A stretch of DNA of 64,000 nt, taken from contig NZ_BPIG01000002.1 of assembly GCF_026003995.1 (NCBI RefSeq), positions 310,001 to 374,000 on the forward strand. Reading direction: 5' to 3'. Made by a program: the position numbers and the translations under genes. Numbering within the stretch: position 1 is the first letter of the stretch; each line of letters opens with the position of its first letter. The notes under the pieces are model-generated. The model had not been told where the DNA came from and did not search any database. It saw only the letters and a list, made by a program, of their open reading frames with translations. Shown in pieces: positions 27,501 through 35,041 of the stretch. The stretch is from Tepidiforma sp. (lineage in GTDB: Bacteria > Chloroflexota > Dehalococcoidia > Tepidiformales > Tepidiformaceae).

Positions 27501-29813
27501 GTAGCCGGCCCGCATCAGCGCCTGCGGCACCCGGTTCGGGTTCTTCCGCGTCTGGTACTGCACGATGCCGCCCGCTTCCGCCGTCTCCCCGATGCTCGCC
27601 TCGCGGAAGTTCGGCTCCGCATCGATATCCAGCGGCTGCGACCGGATCGGCCGGTACTCCCCCGTCACCGGGTCCCGGTAGGTGATCGACAGCCAGTCGA
27701 AGCCGACGCCCTGCAGCAGGATTCGCGAGAGCGCGTCGAAGTGCTCGCGCACGTCCTGCCCGCCCACCAGCAGCGCCGTCAGCTCCGAAAGCGCCTGCCG
27801 CCGCACCATCTCGCCGACCCGCTCCCGCACCTTCCGGTGGTTCGCCATCGCCTGCCCCAGCAGCGCCGCGACCGTCTCGAGGTGCGCCCGCTCCTCCGGC
27901 TCGAGCGGCCGGTCGCTCATCCGCGACATCAGGAGGAGCCCCTCGTCTTCGCCCTCGTGCCGGAGCGCCATCGCCACCGCGCGCTTCACGCCCGCCGCCC
28001 GGTTCCGCTCCGCCACTGGGCCGCTGAACTCCTCGATCGTCGCCTCCACCACGGTCGCATCCCGCAGCCGCTCGACGAGCCCGCCGAAGCTGTCCCGCCG
28101 CGCCCGGTAGCCCGGTCCCGTCGACCGCCGCCGCAGGCTGTCCACCACCCGGAAGTGGTCCGGCCCGTCGACGACCCAGAGCGACAGCCCGTCGAAATCG
28201 ACCGAGGCCTGCAGCCGCGCCGAGAGCGCCTCGAAGAACGCCTCCGGCCCTTCGCCGCGGTTCAGCAGCAGCGCCAGCTCGTTCAGGATGCGCGACCGCT
28301 CGTACGCCCGCGTCGTGTCCAGCAGCCGCCGCCGGTTCCCCACCGCCACCGCGAGCAGCCGCGTCAGCGTCGCGATGAACGCCCGCTCCCGCGCGTCGAA
28401 CGGCTCATCGGTCGCCCGCGCGAGGTGGAGCGTGCCGACGAGCTCCCGCCCTTCCTGCAGCAGCGCGGCCAGCCCCCGCCGGTAGCCCGCCTGCGCCACC
28501 AGCCGCCCGAACTCCGTCAGCGCCTCCGCGGTCGCGTACTGGTAGATGCCGTCGGCGTCGAACGGCAGCCGGACGCTCGGCGCCGTCGCCCGCGGGAACG
28601 TCATCCCCGCCCGCAGCCGTCCCGCGGGCTGCGTGCCCACCACGCGCAGGTGCTCGCCGTCCGGCTCCAGCGCTGCCAGCGCCACCCAGTCGTAGCGCAG
28701 CGCCTGCGGCAGCACCGCACACAGGTCGTCGAAAACCCGCTCCAGCGGCGTGCCGACCGAGAGGTGCGCCGCCAGCTCGTTCAGCGCGCGCGCCCGGGAG
28801 GCGTCGGCCTCCGCCTGCCGCCGCCGCGCATCCCCGGTCAGCGCCTGCGAGAGCAGCGCCCGCAGCAGCCCGATGAAGCCGAGCTCCTGGTCGTCGAAGC
28901 GGCGGTGGGCCCGCCGCGCCACGAGGAGGAGGCCCGCCGTCTCGCTGCCCTCCCGCAGCACACCGATCGCCGCCCGGCCGTAGCCCGCCAGCGAGAGGCT
29001 GTCATCCGGGCTCGCCCCCGCTTCCGGCCGGAACTGCAGCACATCGCCCCGCCGCGCGAGCCCTTCGATGAACGCGTTCCCCTCGGCCGTCGGCGGCCGC
29101 CCGGCGTGTACCCCCGGCGGGTGTTCGCCCACGAGCGCGAAGCCCCCCGGCCCGCGCAGTACGAGGCCCGTGTAATCGACCGGCAGCGCCTCCGGCAGGA
29201 GCGCCGCCAGCGAAGCGAACAGCGTTTCGAACGAATCGCCCCGTGCCAGCGCCGCGCCCAGTTCTGCCGCCGCGCGCGCCCGCGCCGCCGCGGCATTCGC
29301 CGCCCGCAGCTCCCGTTCCCGCGCAGCCGCCGCGCCCAGCAGCGCCGCCGCCTCGCGCAGGAGCGCGCACTCGCGCTCGCCCGGCAGCTCAGGCGAGCGC
29401 CGCCCGGCGACGAGCAGCCCGACCGGTTCGCCCCGCTCGAACAGCGGGCTCACCCACCCGGAGCCGTACCCCAGCCGCCCCAGCGCCTCCGCTGCCGGGT
29501 GCTCGGCCGGCGCCGCTGTCGGGAAGGCCGCCCCCGCCGCCAGCTGCCCCGCGAGGTCCAGCCCGACGCTCTCCGCCGGCAACACCCGCCCGATGAGCGC
29601 GGGCTCGTGCTCCACGGGCCACGAGCCCGCGACCCGTGCGCCGTCGCCGCTCCCCTCCGCCACGAACAGCGTCAAAAGGTCGCAGCCCGCCGCCTCGCCC
29701 AGCAGCCCGGCGAATCGCGAAAACCGCTCCGGCAGCGGCCCCCCGCCCGCCGCGATGACCGCCAGCTCCTGGAGCACCGCCCGGTCGCGGGATGTCAGGC
29801 CTCGGGCCGTCAT
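21528..29813 (-). CDS. giant hybrid sensor kinase with about 14 tandem GAF-like domains
   Basis: 2,761 residues, no transmembrane segment, so cytoplasmic. From residue 1 to about 2260 I count 14 GAF-like repeats of roughly 160 residues. The last eight share a linker RLIADIVGPAMAN with EERQRREAEEQ-type coiled coils. A PAS domain follows at about 2270-2390. HisKA is at GVAHELNNPLT (His at 2403), with HATPase motifs FEPFFTTKQGVGTGLGLPLS. A receiver domain sits at about 2628-2750 with phospho-acceptor Asp near 2677 (IILCDYR). So it is a hybrid kinase that can feed a phosphorelay. Signals bound by the GAFs are unknown. ATG 29813 begins MTARGLTSRDR. No partner regulator is adjacent. Confidence 0.93.
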   Translation of the reverse strand: MTARGLTSRDRAVLQELAVIAAGGGPLPERFSRFAGLLGEAAGCDLLTLFVAEGSGDGARVAGSWPVEHEPALIGRVLPAESVGLDLAGQLAAGAAFPTAAPAEHPAAEALGRLGYGSGWVSPLFERGEPVGLLVAGRRSPELPGERECALLREAAALLGAAAARERELRAANAAAARARAAAELGAALARGDSFETLFASLAALLPEALPVDYTGLVLRGPGGFALVGEHPPGVHAGRPPTAEGNAFIEGLARRGDVLQFRPEAGASPDDSLSLAGYGRAAIGVLREGSETAGLLLVARRAHRRFDDQELGFIGLLRALLSQALTGDARRRQAEADASRARALNELAAHLSVGTPLERVFDDLCAVLPQALRYDWVALAALEPDGEHLRVVGTQPAGRLRAGMTFPRATAPSVRLPFDADGIYQYATAEALTEFGRLVAQAGYRRGLAALLQEGRELVGTLHLARATDEPFDARERAFIATLTRLLAVAVGNRRRLLDTTRAYERSRILNELALLLNRGEGPEAFFEALSARLQASVDFDGLSLWVVDGPDHFRVVDSLRRRSTGPGYRARRDSFGGLVERLRDATVVEATIEEFSGPVAERNRAAGVKRAVAMALRHEGEDEGLLLMSRMSDRPLEPEERAHLETVAALLGQAMANHRKVRERVGEMVRRQALSELTALLVGGQDVREHFDALSRILLQGVGFDWLSITYRDPVTGEYRPIRSQPLDIDAEPNFREASIGETAEAGGIVQYQTRKNPNRVPQALMRAGYRRAATAVISSNEGYEGLLTIGRVENERFDEQELEFIRLVTALVGQAVASHRARLRRERQAQQEHILNQLALFVNDGAPIEAHFERLSRLLLAVEGIDLVSIAARDPLGERYRLLRSTDRAGAAPAFVDDGRVLRMLEAGIRSAQLTAEEAANEPVVPAELFEGGIGRIACVLLEAGDEPEGVLTIGRKGTRPFDADEVRFAELAGALVAYAIANRRRVEQSAAEAAEQRIIAKAAAAAAREREPRAIADALTDAVAGFIPAPLVRIAFLRGDEMEVVRDRGDSVRIPIGPSTARALETGEPAVLGPEAPVLYEVSRQEMAQSGISTRIVAPARGGGETAGLLLVFSRDADFRAGEREARLVRLIADIVGPALANLQAEERQRREAEEQRIIAEAAAAVAREVDPYDMMRGLQQTARAFFPKPFAAFGFFRDDHVWFPGGPLGEVRLPIGPAFARARAGETFILANGQGGTPEAAEQVRRFGLWAHVVAPAYSRGDIVGVLLLGTRDETFVPGEREARLARLIADIVGPAMANAMAVERERREAEDQAVVAAAASAVAREHDPLAIVHALTSVARRFVPQPYVAFGFLDGAQVQFPNRAGGATAVQLGPNFRQALDEGVAVVPPAEQRTSPGGALPELEALGIHAHIIAAATSGGLPVGLLVIGSRDGTFAPGEREVRLARLIADIVGPAMANARAAERERLEAEDQRLLAEIAAVAAREATPDALVVALQRPLRRLVPLPIVSFGLKEGDRIHFPLGDGTVFETEPDAYARTAEETGQTHADRLPADLDPRSPLWTMGAQAGSTTAARAGGRTIGFLVVASRDPDYTFGERELRLLRLIAQIVGPAMENARAAQRAREDAEEQRFLADIAAVATRAATEQELVVQLGREFRWLVPAARLDLLIFDEAGSLVSSVNPEVRLPVGFDYEDAHALEPVVRTPAEAVTEASRQRQRELGIVRSVNARLASGGVSMGVLWLGTSDPEFRFTARHLRVIKLAADMLGPAMANLRERRRRVEEAEEQRFLADAAAAAARATTDREFAEGLTSTFRRLLPRATAGFFYVEGEQLRDAATGERWPLGPGVRRAIDQRQAVDTLEAPAILPENRERIAASGLRRWVTTAAASEGEVIGVLIVGTADEAYAFTERDLRLCRLVADIAGPAMANFRERRRRLEEAEDERIVASVAAAAAAARTVAEVVNFLPAALGSRVPGAYAMYGFVRGEAIAYQVTDPEGRRIIGQDELVMRFSPVGREALAAGQGVGNLAPYRETFYGELGLCAYALTSYHAAGGVSGMLMVASRDPAFRFGPRELALLRRVTAVVGPVIDTVTAQAERDRQAEEQRILAEVSAAAATAQGPTATLRGITPALERFVPKAFAAYGRFDGDELAWPHLLGGELRLPVLPHESEARAVGQVVVPGEAVPASHYGPNFGFTTVSYTATYSAGAATGLLLVASREPGHAFAERDLGLLRRIAQVVGPAIEAAIATQERERQAAVYGLILRSLSEAVILSDRMGRTIFANALGQEIVRAIDPDGSANDIPAIAARLPEELREPFRRAFEDGLGARGRAELAIDGDVRHFDYEFVPLDDPQMRVLTVAADVTEEVRRTAEEAANRARMEQASRLAALGELIGGVAHELNNPLTAILGFAEVLALSDTTGQMGEELAIIQKEALRARNIVRDLLFIARPGTAEHGPVAIADVVGHVQRLRERLWQGAGIEVSVEVEPGLLAWGNEHQLTQVLLNLVTNAEHALEGRPVRQIAIAGSRDEAGQVRLAVSDTGSGMDEATRARIFEPFFTTKQGVGTGLGLPLSYSIIRSHGGSIECLSEPGIGTSFIITLPAPAGGGDADAAAEAPAPARQATVLVIDDEPSLRKVCRRLVESLGHRCLDAENSERALALAAEFDPDIILCDYRLASETADAVFEGLEAQMPHLIPRTIIATGATTDAGVTALVERYGLELLAKPYGVEDIARVIRERVTDADGSAAGEAQAGSSG

Positions 29814-29948
29814 ATCGTGCTCGCCTTCTCCCCCATCCCTGAAGTGTCGGATGCTGCCATGGCCGGGCCTATGAGGGAATTCCCCAAATCCGGCCCCGGT
29901 GACAGCGCCCCCTTCGCGCTCGGCCACCCGCCCGGCAGCCTCCCCGGC

Positions 29949-30602
29949 ATGGAGACCCCAGCCTTCGGACCTGCCCTCATCGAACGTGCCAACTATATCG
30001 GATTGCCAATGACCGGGACGATCACCGCGGCATTCGGCAGCCGCACCATCCCGGAGCACGCCGGCGGCCACACGGGCGCCGACATCGCCGCCCCCGCCGG
30101 CACCCCCGTCCGGGCGCCGGCCTTTGGCGTCGTGCTCGAAACCCGCAGCGGCGACCCCGTCTTCGGCAACGCCGTCGAACTCCGCCACCCCGGCGGCTGG
30201 CGCACCCTCTACGCCCACCTCAGCCGCATCGACGTGGCGCCCGGCCAGCCCGTCCGCCCCGGCGACGGTCTCGGCCTCTGCGGCTCCACCGGGCTCAGCA
30301 CCGGCCCCCACCTCCACTGGGGCCTCGCCCGCGGCCACAGCCCGGCCGTCCGCGGGCCGGGCCTCGCCGACCCCCTCGCCTTCGTCGCGCCGGCCCCGCT
30401 GCTCCTCGACGAGGCCCGCCTCCTCGGCGCCGCCGCGGCCGCCGTCTACGCCGGCCTCCAGGCTGCGGGCGCCCTCTTCGCCAGCCGCGACGAAGACGAC
30501 CTCGCCGTCTACCCGCCCGGCTCGCCGGCCCGCCTCATCCTCGAGATCCAGCGCGCGGCCAACCCCTTCCTCGCCCGCTGGCTGGCTGCGGGGGCCGAAT
30601 GA
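29949..30602 (+). CDS. M23 family peptidase (LytM-like), no obvious signal peptide
   Basis: 217 residues. Zn site residues in HTGADIAAPAG (HxxxD) and the later HLHWG, with GDGLGLCGSTGLSTGPHLHW, identify a LytM/M23 endopeptidase. These usually cut peptidoglycan cross-bridges outside the cell. No N-terminal signal is visible from 29949, and longer starts (29871, 29859) do not add one. So export is unexplained, or the protein is a cytoplasmic relative. It is divergent from the multi-GAF kinase with 135 bases between. Start choice is tentative as no ribosome site is clear. Confidence 0.75.
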   Translation: METPAFGPALIERANYIGLPMTGTITAAFGSRTIPEHAGGHTGADIAAPAGTPVRAPAFGVVLETRSGDPVFGNAVELRHPGGWRTLYAHLSRIDVAPGQPVRPGDGLGLCGSTGLSTGPHLHWGLARGHSPAVRGPGLADPLAFVAPAPLLLDEARLLGAAAAAVYAGLQAAGALFASRDEDDLAVYPPGSPARLILEIQRAANPFLARWLAAGAE

Positions 30603-30648
30603 TTAAGGGAACGCTAAGCAGGTGCATCGACAACAGGCTGATGATGCG

Positions 30649-30654
30649 TATACT
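30649..30654 (+). promoter_or_regulatory. promoter with TCGACA and TATACT boxes
   Basis: TCGACA at 30627-30632 and TATACT at 30649-30654 are 16 bases apart, the best -35/-10 pair in the window. It would yield a leader of about 58 nt before the GTG at 30718. A small TCTAT/ATAGA inverted repeat follows in that leader. Confidence 0.5.
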
Positions 30655-30717
30655 CCGCGGCGGCGGGTTCTATGGCAGCTATAGAGCCCGCCGAACGAAC
30701 GAGGGGGATTGCTCAAC

Positions 30718-32541
30718 GTGCCTGACAGCAACAACTACTGGACCCGCAGACTCGCCCGCCAGGGCATCACGCGGCGCCGCCTGCTCGGCAGCGCCGCCGT
30801 GACCGGCGTCGGCGCTGCCGCGCTCGGCCTCGTCGGCTGCGGCGGCGGCGACGATGACGACTCCGGCGGCCAGCCCACCGCCACCCGCCCCGCGGGCGGC
30901 GCCTCGCCCACCGCCGCCGCCTCGCCCACCCAGGCCGCGAAGCAGAAGGGCGGCATCGCCAAGTTCACCTCCGCCGGCAACACCTGGGACACCTTCGACA
31001 TCGACCGCTCCCGCTTCACCCCGGTCTCCACCCTCTTCGGCTGGACCAACCTCGGCGTCGTCCAGTGGGACAGCTACACCCAGGGCAAGATCGGCGGCGC
31101 GCTCGCCGAAAAGTGGGAGCAGCCCGACAAGCAGACCATCGTCTTCACCCTCCGGCCCAACGTCTTCTGGCACGACAAGCCGCCCGTCAACGGCCGCGCC
31201 ACCAAGGCCGAGGACATCGCCAAGTTCATCCAGCGCAACGTCGCCGGCAAGCTCCGCGACGGCACCGACGACCCGAACTTCTACCGCAAGTCCGCCTTCC
31301 AGGTCGTCGACAAGGTCGAAGTCGTCGACGAGAAGACCGTCCGGGTCACCCTCAAGAGCCCGAATCCGTTCTTCCTCAACACCCTCGCCGGCGCCTACGC
31401 CAAGGTCCAGGCCCCCGAGGCCATCGACGCCTTCGAAAAGGACTACGCCAACCTCAAGCCCGAACTCGTCATCGGCACCGGCGGCATGGTCCTCAAGTCC
31501 TTCAAGTCCGAAGGCGAACTCGAACTCGTCCGCAACGAGAAGTTCTACAGGCAGGTCAACTGGGACGGCGTCCGGTATCTGAACCTCTTCACCGACCAGA
31601 CGGCCCAGCTCGCCGCCTTCGAACAGAAGCAGCTCGACTCCTTCACGCCCACCCAGAACGCCGTCGCCGACGACCTCCTGAAGCGCTACCAGGGCAAGAT
31701 CACCGAGTCCAAGCAGTTCTCGGCGAACCCCCAGGCCGGCACCTACTACGGCGGCGCCGCCCCGTGGAACAACCCCAATCTCATCGGCGCCATCTTCCGC
31801 GCCTTCGACCGCCGTGCCCTCGTCCAGTCGCTCCTCCAGGGCAACGCCGTCCTCTCCGGCAACGTCCCGCCCACCCAGGCCGCCTTCACCATCACCGAGA
31901 AGGAGCTCATCACCTTCCCCGGCTACCTCGAGGACCGCGCCAAGGAAGAAGCCGAGGCGAAGAAGATGTGGGAAGCCGGCGGCGGTCCCGCTCTCGGCGA
32001 AATCATCGTCGACATCCCCGACATCTGGGAAGGCCTCTACTCCGGCGGCGCCGCCCTCATCACCAACCAGCTCCAGAAGGTGCTCGGCAACAAGTTCACC
32101 GCCAAGATCGAGCCCTACTCCACCATCACGACCAAGATCGTGAAGCAGGAGTACGGCAACGGGAAGAACAACATCTGGTACGGCTGGATCACCGAGATCA
32201 CCGACCCCGAGCCATCCCTCCTCAACTTCCTCAGCTACAACTCCAAGAACCCGCAGTTCCAGCAGTTCGGCGTCAAGATCGACAAGGTCGACCAGCTCAC
32301 CGACGCCCTCATGCAGGAATTCGACATCGCCAAGCGGCAGGAGATGAACAAAGAGATCGTCCGCGAGCTCATCAAGAACTACGGCGCGGGCATCCCCTAC
32401 ACCCTCGTCGGCGTCTCCCGCATCATGCGCTGGAACTACTTCAAGACCGGCGAGATCGTCCCCTTCGTCACCAGCCACCAGGCCGTCACCGAAGCCTGGT
32501 TCGACCAGACCGACCCGACCTGGCAGGGCCGCCCGGCCTAG
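30718..32541 (+). CDS. Tat-type lipoprotein, ABC oligopeptide/nickel-type substrate-binding protein (SBP family 5)
   Basis: 607 residues. N-terminus with TRRRLLGSA, hydrophobic core and LVGC lipobox, then a Pro/Thr/Ala linker. The body has the SBP5 hallmarks: LAEKWEQPDKQTIVFTLRPN, then VFWHDKPPVNG, and long alpha/beta segments with few insertions. It binds a peptide, opine or metal complex outside the membrane and hands it to an ABC permease. No permease genes flank it, so it is an orphan binding protein. The GTG at 30718 fits the GAGGGGG ribosome site (about 9 bases); a TTG at 30709 is too close to it. Confidence 0.9.
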   Translation: MPDSNNYWTRRLARQGITRRRLLGSAAVTGVGAAALGLVGCGGGDDDDSGGQPTATRPAGGASPTAAASPTQAAKQKGGIAKFTSAGNTWDTFDIDRSRFTPVSTLFGWTNLGVVQWDSYTQGKIGGALAEKWEQPDKQTIVFTLRPNVFWHDKPPVNGRATKAEDIAKFIQRNVAGKLRDGTDDPNFYRKSAFQVVDKVEVVDEKTVRVTLKSPNPFFLNTLAGAYAKVQAPEAIDAFEKDYANLKPELVIGTGGMVLKSFKSEGELELVRNEKFYRQVNWDGVRYLNLFTDQTAQLAAFEQKQLDSFTPTQNAVADDLLKRYQGKITESKQFSANPQAGTYYGGAAPWNNPNLIGAIFRAFDRRALVQSLLQGNAVLSGNVPPTQAAFTITEKELITFPGYLEDRAKEEAEAKKMWEAGGGPALGEIIVDIPDIWEGLYSGGAALITNQLQKVLGNKFTAKIEPYSTITTKIVKQEYGNGKNNIWYGWITEITDPEPSLLNFLSYNSKNPQFQQFGVKIDKVDQLTDALMQEFDIAKRQEMNKEIVRELIKNYGAGIPYTLVGVSRIMRWNYFKTGEIVPFVTSHQAVTEAWFDQTDPTWQGRPA

Positions 32542-32573
32542 GCCGCGGCGCCGCTGCTCCCGGCCGCCAGCGC

Positions 32574-32602
32574 GGAGGGGCTGCCATCCCGGCAGCCCCT
32601 CC
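32574..32602. terminator. strong hairpin between convergent genes
   Basis: Perfect 12-bp stem GGAGGGGCTGCC/GGCAGCCCCTCC with loop ATCCC. It lies 33 bases after the binding-protein stop and 49 bases beyond the end of the minus-strand gene. Likely a bidirectional terminator; T-runs are lacking, as expected in such GC-rich DNA. Confidence 0.7.
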
Positions 32603-32650
32603 CTCATGTCGGGTTGCGGGCCGCGTCGGCCCCGCGCCCGGCCAACTGCG

Positions 32651-33478
32651 CTAGTAGTACGCCGGCCCCGGTCCCGTCCCGCCCTCCAGCCGCGCCAGCG
32701 CCGGCCAGTTCCGCGCGTCGAGCCGCAGGAGCGCTGCATACTTCCGCGCCAGCTGGAGGTGCCGCTCGTCCTTCGTCTCCCGGTAGCGGTTGAAGGCGTC
32801 CAGCATCCTGTCCGCGATGAGCTGCATATCGATGCCCATCACGTACCGGTCCGAGATCTCGTTCAGCGCCTCCACGTACACCTCGAAGAAGCGCGCCAGC
32901 CGTTCCAGCGTCGCCCGGAGCCGCACCCACTCCGCCATGTCGTGCCGCGCCGCCATCTCGTAGTACCGCCGCCCCAGCGTGATGAAGTACTGCCGGTCTA
33001 CGTGCGGCGCGCCGCCCATCCGCCCGGCCGCCCGCTTCCGGCCGAGGCTCGCCGGGAACACCCCGGAGATGAACAGCGCGTTGTCCCCGTACTTCCGGTA
33101 CGCCTCGAAGGCGTTCTGGTACGCCCCGCTCGGGTTCGCCGTCTCCTCCAGCAGGTCCGCCAGGTACGGCACGTAGCCCCGCCCCGGCCCCAGCGACAGC
33201 TCCGAGGCCTGCAGATACCGCTCCAGCAGCCGCCCCAGGTAGGTCAGCGTCTCCGCGTCGCGGCTCCGGCGGTTCACGTACAGCGCCTTGATCAGGAACA
33301 GGTCCAGGATGTCGCCCAGCCGCAGCGCCGTCAGCTCATCGATGTCGTCGTAGAGGTCGCTGATCAGCTGGTCCACCTTCCGCGCGAAGGCCCACGTCGC
33401 CACGTTGGAGCCGTCGTGCGCGCGGATCGTCTCCCGCAGCCCCGCAATCTCCTGCGTCAACAGTTCCGGGTTCGCCAT
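32651..33478 (-). CDS. conserved-looking hypothetical protein, 275 aa, helical
   Basis: Starts MANPELLTQEIAGLRETIRA and is helix-rich with Arg/Leu heptads (RLGDILDLFLIKALYVNRRS). It has no signal and no Cys pattern. The sequence TWAFARKVDQLISDLYDD suggests a soluble all-helical fold. Good coding-type codon use and a GGAGGGAGG ribosome site make it a real gene. I recognise no family. It is convergent with the binding lipoprotein and divergent from the next plus-strand genes. Confidence 0.7.
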   Translation of the reverse strand: MANPELLTQEIAGLRETIRAHDGSNVATWAFARKVDQLISDLYDDIDELTALRLGDILDLFLIKALYVNRRSRDAETLTYLGRLLERYLQASELSLGPGRGYVPYLADLLEETANPSGAYQNAFEAYRKYGDNALFISGVFPASLGRKRAAGRMGGAPHVDRQYFITLGRRYYEMAARHDMAEWVRLRATLERLARFFEVYVEALNEISDRYVMGIDMQLIADRMLDAFNRYRETKDERHLQLARKYAALLRLDARNWPALARLEGGTGPGPAYY

Positions 33479-33626
33479 CGGCCTCCCTCCCTGCTGAACT
33501 TCTCCCTTATCCGTAGCGAACGGCGTTTCGCCCCGTCAAGCACATCCGGGTTCTCCCCGAGGCCCGATACCCGGCGTCCGTTTCGCGGTTCCCGCTGCGT
33601 CGTTCACGCTCCGCGCCCCCGGACGG

Positions 33627-33632
33627 TAAAGT
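33627..33632 (+). promoter_or_regulatory. -10 like TAAAGT, probable leaderless promoter
   Basis: TAAAGT is 8 bases before the ATG at 33641 and there is no Shine-Dalgarno sequence. Confidence 0.4.
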
Positions 33633-33640
33633 CTTACGCG

Positions 33641-33859
33641 ATGACGGAAAGCCACGAACCGCTCCGCCTCGCGGCCCGCTGCCTCTACCTCCAGGTCACC
33701 ATGGGCGATTACCGCCAGGGCCGCGGCCTCCTCAACCTCTGCCGCCACATCATCCGCGACGGCCGCGAATGCGTCGGCCCCTTCCTCGAAGACACCGAAA
33801 CCGCCTGCGGCCTCTGGGAAGAGCGCCCCCGCTCCGGCACCTACGGCCTCCGCGGCTGA
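33641..33859 (+). CDS. small cysteine-containing protein, 72 aa
   Basis: MTESHEPLRLAARCLYLQVT then LLNLCRHIIRDGRECVG and CGLWEERPRSG. Four Cys in 72 residues, spaced widely, plus a His next to one of them, could bind a metal, but no known motif fits. It is followed after only 4 bases by the acyltransferase gene, so the two are one operon. Start at 33641 fits the -10 box. Confidence 0.55.
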   Translation: MTESHEPLRLAARCLYLQVTMGDYRQGRGLLNLCRHIIRDGRECVGPFLEDTETACGLWEERPRSGTYGLRG

Positions 33860-33863
33860 CCCG

Positions 33864-34874
33864 ATGGACGACGCTCCCGGCCTCGAGTCTCTGCCCCTCA
33901 TCACTGCCGAAGAGTTTGCCGCCCTCGCCCCCGAATGGGAGGCGCTCGCCGCCGCCGTGCCCGGCGCCGCGCCCTTCCACCTCCCGGGCTGGCACCGCGC
34001 CTGGCTCAGCGTCTTCGGCGCCGGCGCCGAACCCGTCGTCCTCGCCGTCCGCCGCGGCGAAACGCTCATCGGCGTCGCCGCGCTCGACCTCCAGCCGGCC
34101 GGCGCCCGCGACCTCGGCGACCCCGGCGTCCGCGATCTCGCCGGCCCGCTCGCCCTCCCGGGCGAAGAATCCGCCGTCGCCGCCGGCATCCTCGAATGGC
34201 TCCGCGAAGACTTCACCCGCGTCCTCGAGCCCTGGGGCATCCCTGCCGATGGCCCCTGGCCGGCCGCCTTCGAAGCCGCCGCCGCGCGCTGGGGCTGGAG
34301 CTTCGCCGCCGAACCGGAAGCCGTCTGCCCCGGCGCCGACCTCCCGGCGACCTTCGAAGCGTTCGTCGCCAGCCTCCCGAAGCACGACCGCCACGAACTC
34401 CGCCGCAAGCTCCGGAACTTCGAAGCCGCCGGCGCCGCCGCCTTCGAACGCCTCGCCGGCGAGGCCGTGCCCGCGCGCCTCGACCTCCTCTTCGATCTGA
34501 TGCGCGCCAGCAGCCCCGCCAAGGCGGCCTTCCTCAGGCCCTCGATGGAGGCCTTCTTCCGCGCCCTCGCCCGCGAATTCGCGCCCCGCGGCCAGCTCAG
34601 CCTCGGCCTCACCACCCTCGACGGCAGGCCCGCCGGCGCCACCCTCACCTTCGAGTTCGGCGGCACCGTCTTCCTCTACAACAGCGGCTACGACCCGGCG
34701 CTCGCCCACCTCGCCCCCGGCCTCGTCAGCAAAGCGTGGGCCATCCGCGACGCCATCGCGCGCGGCTTCCGCCGGTTCGATTTCCTCCGCGGCGACGAAG
34801 CGTACAAGCGCCGGCTCGGCGGCCAGCCCCGCCAGCTCCTCCGCCTCCGCCTCGAGGACCACGCCGGCCGGTAA
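33864..34874 (+). CDS. FemAB/BioF2-like GNAT-fold acyltransferase
   Basis: 336 residues. The second half contains LPKHDRHELRRKLRNFEAAG and LGLTTLDGRPAGATLTFEFG, then FLYNSGYDPALAHLAPGLV and FDFLRGDEAYKRRLGG. This is the pattern of the Acetyltransf_6 (BioF2/CelD) group, relatives of FemX that transfer amino acids or acyl groups. No transmembrane segment. Possible roles are modification of an exported polysaccharide, peptidoglycan or a small metabolite. It is the second gene of the operon with the 72-residue protein. Confidence 0.75.
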   Translation: MDDAPGLESLPLITAEEFAALAPEWEALAAAVPGAAPFHLPGWHRAWLSVFGAGAEPVVLAVRRGETLIGVAALDLQPAGARDLGDPGVRDLAGPLALPGEESAVAAGILEWLREDFTRVLEPWGIPADGPWPAAFEAAAARWGWSFAAEPEAVCPGADLPATFEAFVASLPKHDRHELRRKLRNFEAAGAAAFERLAGEAVPARLDLLFDLMRASSPAKAAFLRPSMEAFFRALAREFAPRGQLSLGLTTLDGRPAGATLTFEFGGTVFLYNSGYDPALAHLAPGLVSKAWAIRDAIARGFRRFDFLRGDEAYKRRLGGQPRQLLRLRLEDHAGR

Positions 34875-34910
34875 CCTCCCACAGGGGTCGACCGTTTCCC
34901 CCGTTGCCGC

Positions 34911-34916
34911 TACCGT
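34911..34916 (+). promoter_or_regulatory. -10 like TACCGT before the mgtE leader
   Basis: TACCGT lies 8 bases before the ATG at 34925, as at other leaderless starts here. It would place the mgtE transcript start near 34925. Confidence 0.35.
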
Positions 34917-34924
34917 CGGAGGAG

Positions 34925-35041
34925 ATGAGCGGAATTCCCGCGAAAGGAGGCCGCGCGATGAGTCCCGACGGCAGTCACCTGCCACCCTGCCCCCGCTCCG
35001 CATCCGCGGCCGCCCGCGCCATCTCCGCCCGGGGTCGTTAA
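34925..35041 (+). CDS. small leader ORF ahead of mgtE (38 aa)
   Basis: MSGIPAKGGRAMSPDGSHLP then PCPRSASAAARAISARGR and TAA at 35039. An internal ATG at 34958 is preceded by a perfect AAAGGAGG, giving a 27-residue version. It lies 69 bases before the mgtE GTG on the same strand and contains the Pro-rich HLPPCPR run. Salmonella mgtL, a Pro-rich leader ORF, controls Mg transporter genes. A similar role here is inference from position and composition only. Confidence 0.4.
   Translation: MSGIPAKGGRAMSPDGSHLPPCPRSASAAARAISARGR

Noticed and set aside
21720..30602. A 2,960-codon open frame on the plus strand opposite the multi-GAF kinase
   Set aside because: It is the antisense image of a GC-rich gene: Arg, His and Pro dominate and no domain is visible until the genuine M23 peptidase at its end shares the frame.
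32606..33640. Upstream extension of the 72-residue protein's frame
   Set aside because: It runs antisense through the 275-residue gene and has no coding-type composition.
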